Below, piece by piece: positions 1 through 5,297 of a stretch of DNA of 5,297 bases. The stretch spans positions 1 through 5,297 of the forward strand of contig JAKSDN010001158.1 in NCBI GenBank assembly GCA_022360075.1, read 5' to 3'. The DNA is from Kiloniellales bacterium. GTDB lineage: Bacteria; Pseudomonadota; Alphaproteobacteria; Kiloniellales; JAKSDN01. The number at the start of each line of letters is the position of its first letter. Position 1 is the stretch's first letter. Under the pieces are notes generated by a model that was given only the letters and a program-made list of their open reading frames with translations, was not told the DNA's origin and did not search any database. The position numbers and the translations under genes are program-made.

Positions 1-209
1 ACGGTCTCGCCCTCGCCCACGATTCGCCGGCGCAGGGTGCCCCCGACCGGCGACTCGTAGACGTTGGTGATCTTGCTGGTCTCGATCTCCATGACCTCCT
101 GGCCGGCCGAGATGGTACTCCCCTCCTCGGCCAGCCAGGCGGCCACCATGCCCTCCTCCATCGCGAGGCCCCACTTGGGCATGGTGATCGCTTGGATTGC
201 TTCGCTCAA
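1..209 (-). CDS. acoC: E2 dihydrolipoyl acyltransferase, lipoyl domain (AcoC-like), 3' end outside window
   Basis: This is the N-terminal part (about 69 residues) of the E2 core subunit of a 2-oxo-acid/acetoin dehydrogenase complex. E2 carries the acyl group from E1 on a swinging lipoyl arm and transfers it to CoA in the cytoplasm. The visible part is a biotinyl/lipoyl domain: ITMPKWGLAMEEG near the start, then EIETSKI, in which Lys46 (codon 74-72) is the predicted lipoylation site, then a YESPVGG turn. The MPKWGL opening resembles acetoin dehydrogenase E2. I chose the TTG at 209-207: it gives the short leader before MPKWGL expected for this family, a GGAG lies 8 bases upstream (218-221), and the codon overlaps the E1 beta stop as TTGA, which suggests translational coupling. 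The ATG at 182 is in frame but has no clear ribosome-binding site and would clip the first strand of the domain. The catalytic domain lies beyond the left edge, so acyl specificity cannot be judged. A generic E2 remains possible. Confidence 0.85.
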   Translation of the reverse strand, partial: MSEAIQAITMPKWGLAMEEGMVAAWLAEEGSTISAGQEVMEIETSKITNVYESPVGGTLRRRIVGEGET

Positions 210-1219
210 CGGCTGTACTCCGCGACTTCGCGCACCGCCGCCTCGATCTTCTCCGGGCTCGGGATGTAGAGATCCTCGAGCTCGGGCGAGAAGGGCACGG
301 GCGTGTGCGGCGGCGTGACCATCTTGATCGGTGCCTTGAGTGCGCCGAAGACGTTCTCCGTCGCCAGCGCCGAGATGTCGGTGGCGAGGTTGCAGCGCGG
401 GTTGGCCTCGTCGACGATGACCAGACGGCCGGTCTCCTCGACGCTTTCGAGGATCGTGTCCTCGTCCATCGGCGAGGTGGTGCGCGGATCGACCACCGTG
501 CAGCTCACGCCTTCCTTCTCGAGCTTGTCGGCGACCTGGTTGGAAAGCTGCACCATGCGGCCGATCGCGACGATGGTCACGTCGTCGCCCTCGCGGGTCA
601 GGTTCGCCTCGCCGAAGGGGATGGTGTAGGGCTCGTCCGGCACCTCTTCCTCGTCGTCGTACATCATCTTGTGCTCGAAGAAGACCACCGGGTCGTCGTC
701 GCGGATCGACTGGGTCAGCAGCCCCTTGGCCTCGTACGGCGAGGAGGGGATGACGACCTTGAGGCCCGGCATGTGGGTGAAGATCGGATAGAGGCACTGG
801 CTGTGCTGGCTCGCCGCGCGGAAGCCGGCCCCGAACATCGTGCGCACCACCATGGGCGTGACCGCCTTGCCGCCGAACATGTAGCGGAACTTGCCCGCCT
901 GGTTGTAGATCTGGTCCAGGCAGACGCCCATGAAGTCGACGAACATCAGCTCGGCCACCGGACGCAGGCCCGTGGCCGCGGCCCCGGCGGCGGCGCCGAC
1001 GAAGGCGCTTTCGCTGATCGGGGTGTCGAGCACGCGGTCGCGGCCGAACTTCGGCATCAGGCCCTTGGTGACGCCCAGCGGGCCGCCCCAGGCGTCGTCC
1101 TCGCCGGGCGCGCCCATGCCGCCGGCGACGTCCTCGCCCATCACGATCACCGTGGAGTCGCGCTCCATCTCCTGCATCAGGGCTTCGTTGATGGCCTGAC
1201 GGAAAGATTTCTTCGCCAT
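206..1219 (-). CDS. acoB: Acetoin/2-oxo-acid dehydrogenase E1 component, beta subunit
   Basis: This is a complete 337-residue beta subunit of the thiamine-diphosphate E1 heterotetramer, which cleaves the substrate and reductively acylates the E2 lipoyl group. The transketolase-type pyrimidine-binding domain spans roughly residues 5-180. It contains DTPISES, with Glu70 at the position of the conserved cofactor-activating glutamate, and QHSQ with His139. The C-terminal transketolase domain covers about 200-325 and includes DPRTTSP and DEANPRCN. The start MAKKSFRQAINEAL and the segment GAPGEDDAWGG are typical of AcoB-like proteins. There is no N-terminal lipoyl domain, unlike many alphaproteobacterial pyruvate dehydrogenase beta subunits, which argues for a catabolic acetoin-type complex. 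The ATG start has a GAGGAG 8 bases upstream (1228-1233), and that site overlaps the E1 alpha stop codon; the gene gap is 12 bp. The downstream E2 overlaps this gene by 4 bp. The family call is firm; acetoin as the true substrate is inferred. Confidence 0.93.
   Translation of the reverse strand: MAKKSFRQAINEALMQEMERDSTVIVMGEDVAGGMGAPGEDDAWGGPLGVTKGLMPKFGRDRVLDTPISESAFVGAAAGAAATGLRPVAELMFVDFMGVCLDQIYNQAGKFRYMFGGKAVTPMVVRTMFGAGFRAASQHSQCLYPIFTHMPGLKVVIPSSPYEAKGLLTQSIRDDDPVVFFEHKMMYDDEEEVPDEPYTIPFGEANLTREGDDVTIVAIGRMVQLSNQVADKLEKEGVSCTVVDPRTTSPMDEDTILESVEETGRLVIVDEANPRCNLATDISALATENVFGALKAPIKMVTPPHTPVPFSPELEDLYIPSPEKIEAAVREVAEYSR
218..221 (-). promoter_or_regulatory. Ribosome-binding site supporting the TTG start of E2
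   Basis: GGAG on the minus strand lies 8 bases before the TTG at 209-207 and sits inside the last codons of E1 beta. The in-frame ATG at 182 lacks a comparable site, so this element decides the start in favour of TTG. Confidence 0.6.
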
Positions 1220-1231
1220 GATCGGATCTCC

Positions 1232-2200
1232 TCAATAAGAGACGTAGACGTCGGTCAGAAGATCGGCCTCGCTCGGCGCGGGCGCCGCCTTGGCGCCCTG
1301 CAGGGCCTGATCGATGTGGCTCTTTGCCGTCTGCTCCACCTCGTCGAGCTGCGCGGGCTCGAGCAGGCTGGTCTCGATGACCCGCTGGCGGAAGATCTTC
1401 AGGCAATCGCGACTCTCGCGCACGCCCTCGACCTCGCCGTCGCCACGATAGGTCATGGCGTCGCCCTCGAAGTGGCCGTAGTAGCGGTTCAGCTTGACAT
1501 GCAGCAGGCTCGGTCCCTCGCCGGCACGGGCCTTGTCGATCGCCTCGCCGGCGGCCTCGTAGACCGCGAAGAAGTCGTGGCCGTCGACCTCCTGGCCGGT
1601 CATGCCGAAGGCCTCGGCACGCTTGACCTGGCTACCGCCGACCGACCAGGCGCTCGCCGTCGATTCGGCATAGCCGTTGTCCTCGACGATGAAGATGGCC
1701 GGCAGGTGCCAGATCTTCGCCAGGTTGTAGGACTCGAGGGTGGTGCCCTGGTTCGAGCCGCCGTCGCCGACGAAGGCGATCGCCACGCCGCCGGTGCCCA
1801 AGGTCTTGGCGCTCAAGGCGGCACCGCAGATGAGCGGCGGGCCGCCGCCGACGATGCCGTTGGCGCCCATCATGCCTTTCGAGAGGTCGGCGATATGCAT
1901 GGAGCCGCCCTTGCCGCCGCACAAGCCGTCGCGCCGGCCGAAGATCTCCTTCATCATGGAGTCCACGTCGCAGCCCTTGGCGATGCAGTGGCCGTGGCCA
2001 CGGTGCGTGCTGGCGATCGCGTCCTTGTCGTTCAAGTGCATACAGGCGCCGACGGCCGAAGCCTCTTCGCCGGCATAAAGGTGCACGAAGCCCGGAATCG
2101 ACCCGGCCGAGAATTCCTCATGCACCCGCTCCTCGAACTCGCGGATCGTGCACATCTGAGTGTAGGCCTTGAGCAGGTCGTCTCTACTCAACTGAAGCAT
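1232..2200 (-). CDS. acoA: Acetoin/2-oxo-acid dehydrogenase E1 component, alpha subunit
   Basis: This is a complete 322-residue alpha subunit, the partner of the adjacent E1 beta, and it carries the thiamine-diphosphate/Mg site. STHRGHGH (64-71) is the conserved loop near the active site. The cofactor motif begins with GDGGSNQG (145-152) and ends with EDNGYAEST (173-181). Asp146, Asn175 and Tyr177 align with the metal-site residues of the family, while the first Asn of the usual ENN is Asp174 here. KGGSMHIAD (97-105), GANGIVGGGPP (112-122) and YYGHFEGDAMTYR (240-252) are characteristic of AcoA-like E1 alpha rather than of housekeeping pyruvate dehydrogenase. The length is normal for the family. 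The ATG start has a GGAGGA 9 bases upstream (2210-2215). It is the first gene of the dehydrogenase block and follows a 127-bp gap containing palindromes, so it may have its own regulated promoter. The substrate may be acetoin or a related alpha-hydroxyketone or 2-oxo acid. Confidence 0.92.
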   Translation of the reverse strand: MLQLSRDDLLKAYTQMCTIREFEERVHEEFSAGSIPGFVHLYAGEEASAVGACMHLNDKDAIASTHRGHGHCIAKGCDVDSMMKEIFGRRDGLCGGKGGSMHIADLSKGMMGANGIVGGGPPLICGAALSAKTLGTGGVAIAFVGDGGSNQGTTLESYNLAKIWHLPAIFIVEDNGYAESTASAWSVGGSQVKRAEAFGMTGQEVDGHDFFAVYEAAGEAIDKARAGEGPSLLHVKLNRYYGHFEGDAMTYRGDGEVEGVRESRDCLKIFRQRVIETSLLEPAQLDEVEQTAKSHIDQALQGAKAAPAPSEADLLTDVYVSY

Positions 2201-2209
2201 CGGATGGGT

Positions 2210-2215
2210 TCCTCC
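2210..2215 (-). promoter_or_regulatory. Ribosome-binding site of E1 alpha
   Basis: GGAGGA on the minus strand lies 9 bases before the ATG at 2200. It fixes the start of the E1 alpha gene and shows that the gene can be translated independently of the transporter block. Confidence 0.75.
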
Positions 2216-2227
2216 CTCGTTGCCGTT

Positions 2228-2242
2228 CGTCGTGTTACGACG
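2228..2242. repeat. Inverted repeat CGTCGT-GTT-ACGACG abutting the operator-like palindrome
   Basis: Six-base perfect arms flank a three-base loop, directly adjoining the palindrome at 2243-2256. In the transcript it would form a small hairpin about 30 bases upstream of the E1 alpha start, just before its ribosome-binding site. It could be a second protein-binding site or an mRNA leader hairpin. No run of U follows it, so I do not call it a terminator. Confidence 0.35.
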
Positions 2243-2256
2243 GTTAGGGTCCTAAC
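2243..2256. promoter_or_regulatory. Perfect palindrome, candidate operator upstream of E1 alpha
   Basis: GTTAGG and CCTAAC are perfect inverted half-sites separated by two bases. The palindrome lies 43 bp upstream of the E1 alpha start, in the only sizeable gap of the window. Short spaced palindromes of this kind are typical of dimeric regulators such as the MarR or GntR families. No regulator gene is visible, so the operator role is inferred from position and symmetry only. It is not followed by a T tract in either direction, so an intrinsic terminator is unlikely. Confidence 0.4.
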
Positions 2257-2327
2257 GCATATGTTCGTCTGTGCCGTTCAACTGGTAATGCTCTAACTCT
2301 CTCCTTCTTCGTTTCTCTGTATGCAGC

Positions 2328-3419
<1,092 letters not shown>

Positions 3420-3424
3420 TGTCG

Positions 3425-3430
3425 TCCCTT
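3425..3430 (-). promoter_or_regulatory. Ribosome-binding site supporting the GTG start of the ATPase
   Basis: AAGGGA on the minus strand lies 5 bases before the GTG at 3419-3417, with a second purine-rich GGGAG just upstream of it. Together with the match to the MalK N-terminus, this supports the GTG as the true start. Confidence 0.65.
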
Positions 3431-3448
3431 CTCCCTAGCGAATCGTCT

Positions 3449-3469
3449 CGGGCATTCTTGCCGTGCCCG
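3449..3469. repeat. Small inverted repeat right after the permease stop codon
   Basis: CGGGCA and TGCCCG form six-base arms around a nine-base loop, immediately after the TGA of the MalG-like permease and before the ATPase. No T tract follows, so it is not an intrinsic terminator. It could be an mRNA-processing or stabilising hairpin that sets permease/ATPase ratios, or chance in GC-rich DNA. Confidence 0.25.
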
Positions 3470-4348
3470 TCATTCCCGCACCGCGCCCATCGTCAGGCCG
3501 GTGACAAGATAGCGCCGAATCAGAAGACCCAAAAACATCATCGGCAAGGTGGTCACCACGCCGGCCGCCATGATGCTGCCCCACTGGATGTTCTGGGGCT
3601 GCACCAGCTCGCGGGTGGCCACGGGCAGGGTCTTGGCGCCGCCGCTGCCGATGATGGAGGCGAAAAGGAAATCGTTCCAGGCAAAGAGCACGCAGAGCAC
3701 CAGGAAGGCACCGATGCCGGGCGCGACCAGCGGCAGGATCTCGCGGAAAGCCTGAAAGCGCGTGCAGCCGTCGCAAAGCGCCGCCTCTTCGATGGCGTAG
3801 GGTACGTTGTCGAAGAAGCCCTTCAGGATCCAGATCGCGAAGGGCAGGTTGAAGGTCGTGTAGGCCAGGATCAGGCCGGGCAGCGTGCCGACCAGATCGA
3901 CGGCGCGGAAGATGGCGTAGAGCGGCACCATGACGGCGACGACCGGCGCCATGCGCGTCGAGATGATCCAGAAGAAGAAGTCCTTCTTGCCGCGGAAATC
4001 GATCCGCGAAAGGCTGTAGGCGGCCATCGAGCCCAGCACGACGGAGACCAGGGCCGAGCCCAGGGAAGCCACCAGGCTGTTCGCCAGGTACTGGCCGAAG
4101 TTCAGGTCGACGAAGAGGTTGAGGTAGTGCTTGACCGTCGGCGTGAAGCTGAAGAAGAGGCTGATCCCGGACCAGTCGCCGACCGCGGGGATCTGGAAGG
4201 CTTCCAGCAGGTCTTTGAAGGAGGAGACGAACATGATGGCGAGCGGCAGCACGGTCCAGATCAGGTAGAAGACCAGGAACGCGGCCGTCGCCACGGCCAG
4301 CAGGCGGCGCAGCGGCGTGCGGTACTCGACGATGTCGCGTGACGCCAT
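3470..4348 (-). CDS. ABC importer inner-membrane permease, MalG/UgpE-like (CUT1)
   Basis: This is a complete 292-residue permease forming one half of the transmembrane channel of the importer. Six hydrophobic segments are visible at about residues 14-41, 88-113, 125-147, 154-175, 207-230 and 257-277, with a periplasmic loop of about 45 residues after the first. The cytoplasmic EAA loop that docks on the ATPase is EEAALCDGCTRFQAF followed by REILPL (187-207), and the C-terminus GLTMGAVRE is typical of MalG-like subunits. The loop has cysteines on both sides of the invariant Asp-Gly (Cys192, Cys195), which is unusual. The ATG start lies 13 bp after the stop of the first permease. Its ribosome-binding site is weak: only G-rich sequence around 4355-4362, so expression may depend on coupling to the upstream gene. 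Family and role are clear; the transported compound is not. Confidence 0.94.
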   Translation of the reverse strand: MASRDIVEYRTPLRRLLAVATAAFLVFYLIWTVLPLAIMFVSSFKDLLEAFQIPAVGDWSGISLFFSFTPTVKHYLNLFVDLNFGQYLANSLVASLGSALVSVVLGSMAAYSLSRIDFRGKKDFFFWIISTRMAPVVAVMVPLYAIFRAVDLVGTLPGLILAYTTFNLPFAIWILKGFFDNVPYAIEEAALCDGCTRFQAFREILPLVAPGIGAFLVLCVLFAWNDFLFASIIGSGGAKTLPVATRELVQPQNIQWGSIMAAGVVTTLPMMFLGLLIRRYLVTGLTMGAVRE

Positions 4349-4361
4349 GCCGAACCCGCCC

Positions 4362-5297
4362 CTAGGTTCCGGGCGCGGCGGCGGACTCGCCGCGGCCCCG
4401 CTTCTGCGCCGGATCCTCGAAGATCCGCACCAGGATCAGGCCGAGGATGATGGTCACCAGCAGCAAGGTGAAGGCGATCGCCGCGCCACGGCCCAGCTTG
4501 AAGAACTGGAACGAGACGTCGAAGAGGTAGGTCGGCAGGATCTTGGTGGCGTTCGCCGGTCCGCCGCCGGTCAGCACCAGGATCGCGTCGATGAAGCGGA
4601 AGTTGTCCATGAAGCGCAGCAGGATCGCGATCAGCAAGAAGGGGTAGAGGTTGGGCAGCGAGATCGAGAAGAAGTTCCGCACCGGCCCCGCGCCGTCGAC
4701 CATATTGGCTTCGAGCTGGTCCTGCGGCACGCGTTTGAGCCCGGCCAGGGTGATCAGCGTGATCAAGGGGGTCCATTGCCAGACGTCGACGATCACGATG
4801 CCCATCATCGCCGTGTCGGGGTGGCCGAGGATCGAGGTCTCGCCGAGCAGGCCAAGGCTCTGGAACAGCCAGTGGTACCAGCCGAAGGTGCCATTGTAGA
4901 GGTAGTACCAGACCAGGCCGGCGATCACCGGCGCCATCATCATCGGCATCAGGAAGACGGTGACCAGCAGCTTCTCGAAGCGGCTGTTGTTGAGCACCAC
5001 GGCCAGCAGCACGCCGAGCCCGACCTCGAAGAACAGGCAGAGCGCGCTGTACTTGAACAGCAGGAGCCAGCCGGTGAGGTATTTCGAGTCGCGGGCCAGA
5101 CGGGTGTAGTTCTTGAAGTCGTTCCACTTGTCGGCCTCGGCCCCGAGTCCGACCTTGTGCAGGCTCATGTAGATGAGCCAGATGAAGGGGTAGATCGTGA
5201 TGCAGGCGAGCACGACCACCGCCGGCGCCATCAGGTAGAAGTAGTAGCGGCGCGACGGCGTCGGATTGAAGGACGACGGCTCGTAGTCGACCGACGT
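4362..5297 (-). CDS. ABC importer inner-membrane permease, MalF/UgpA-like (CUT1), 5' end outside window
   Basis: This is the first permease of the importer, partner of the MalG-like subunit. About 311 residues are visible. The frame is open to the right edge and the 22 codons upstream of the ATG at 5231 contain no ATG, GTG or TTG. They encode a plausible cytoplasmic tail (PSRRYYFYLM) running straight into the first membrane helix, so the real start most likely lies outside the window; the ATG at 5231 has no ribosome-binding site. Hydrophobic segments include the first helix (MAPAVVVLACITIYPFIWL), a stretch around KYSALCLFFEVGLGVLLAV, and several more up to the C-terminus. The EAA loop is present as QLEANMVDGAG followed by SISLPNLYP, with Asn replacing the second Ala of EAA. 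TGGGPANATK is a typical CUT1 permease segment. The charged C-terminus ends in a TAG stop 13 bp before the next permease. Confidence 0.93.
   Translation of the reverse strand, partial: TSVDYEPSSFNPTPSRRYYFYLMAPAVVVLACITIYPFIWLIYMSLHKVGLGAEADKWNDFKNYTRLARDSKYLTGWLLLFKYSALCLFFEVGLGVLLAVVLNNSRFEKLLVTVFLMPMMMAPVIAGLVWYYLYNGTFGWYHWLFQSLGLLGETSILGHPDTAMMGIVIVDVWQWTPLITLITLAGLKRVPQDQLEANMVDGAGPVRNFFSISLPNLYPFLLIAILLRFMDNFRFIDAILVLTGGGPANATKILPTYLFDVSFQFFKLGRGAAIAFTLLLVTIILGLILVRIFEDPAQKRGRGESAAAPGT

Noticed and set aside
2228..2256. Intrinsic terminator after the ATPase gene
   Set aside because: The hairpins are short and no T tract follows on either strand.
197..2296. Very long plus-strand open frame (about 699 codons) antisense to E1 alpha and E1 beta
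   Set aside because: It lies opposite two genes with clear conserved motifs. Its translation is rich in Arg, Ala, His, Asp and Leu with no recognisable domain, and stop codons are rare in such frames in GC-rich DNA. It is a shadow.
2291..2318. Purine-rich tract with AAGGAG after the ATPase stop, suggesting a small gene
   Set aside because: No ATG, GTG or TTG lies at a usable distance. The nearest TTG is 19 bases away and opens only a nine-codon frame.
2201..2327. Possible sigma-54 promoter upstream of E1 alpha, as in AcoR-controlled aco operons
   Set aside because: A GGCAC element is present on the minus strand, but the next GC lies 15 bases after the GG instead of the required 10, and TTGC is missing.
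3458..4342. Plus-strand open frame of about 294 codons opposite the MalG-like permease
   Set aside because: Its translation is highly charged and His/Gln/Gly/Asp-rich with no domain, and it mirrors a clear membrane protein. It is a coding shadow.
4261..5127. Second minus-strand open frame (about 288 codons) overlapping the MalF-like permease in another frame
   Set aside because: Its Arg/Pro/Ala-rich translation lacks membrane segments or motifs, while the overlapping frame has the EAA loop and hydrophobic helices.
5229..5231. ATG at 5231 as the start of the MalF-like permease
   Set aside because: There is no ribosome-binding site, and the frame continues upstream with a plausible cytoplasmic tail leading into the first helix. 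The gene is better treated as 5' partial.

Overview
The window is a high-GC bacterial segment in which every convincing gene lies on the minus strand, so it reads from right to left. Codon usage, good Shine-Dalgarno sites and the protein families suggest a member of the Pseudomonadota, most likely an alphaproteobacterium. That placement is inference: no rRNA or other phylogenetic marker is present.

Layout in the direction of transcription: (1) 5297-4362, first inner-membrane permease of a carbohydrate-type (CUT1, MalF/UgpA-like) ABC importer, 5' end outside the window; (2) 4348-3470, second permease (MalG/UgpE-like); (3) 3419-2328, MalK/UgpC-like ATPase with a GTG start; (4) a 127-bp gap with two abutting palindromes; (5) 2200-1232, E1 alpha of a thiamine-diphosphate 2-oxo-acid/acetoin dehydrogenase (AcoA type); (6) 1219-206, E1 beta (AcoB type); (7) 209-1, start of the lipoyl-bearing E2 acyltransferase (AcoC type), continuing off the left edge. 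The genes within each block are tightly packed (13-bp and 50-bp gaps in the transporter; a 12-bp gap and a 4-bp overlap in the dehydrogenase). The larger break is between the two blocks. No stretch of more than 300 bases lacks a gene.

Taken together, the window looks like an uptake-plus-breakdown locus. A binding-protein-dependent ABC importer brings in a small polyol- or sugar-like compound. The dehydrogenase complex then cleaves a carbonyl compound derived from it and passes the acyl group through the lipoyl arm of E2 to CoA. The solute-binding protein would be expected to the right of the window, and the rest of E2, an E3 and possibly a regulator to the left. The substrate cannot be read from the sequence. 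The dehydrogenase subunits look acetoin-type rather than housekeeping pyruvate dehydrogenase, partly because E1 beta lacks the N-terminal lipoyl domain common in alphaproteobacterial PdhB.

I see no mobile element, CRISPR array, RNA gene or clearly new system. The points most worth a second look are the importer/acetoin-dehydrogenase pairing, the tandem palindromes between the two blocks, the Q-loop Gln-to-Glu change in the ATPase, and a TTG start for E2 that the ATG-based reading would miss.
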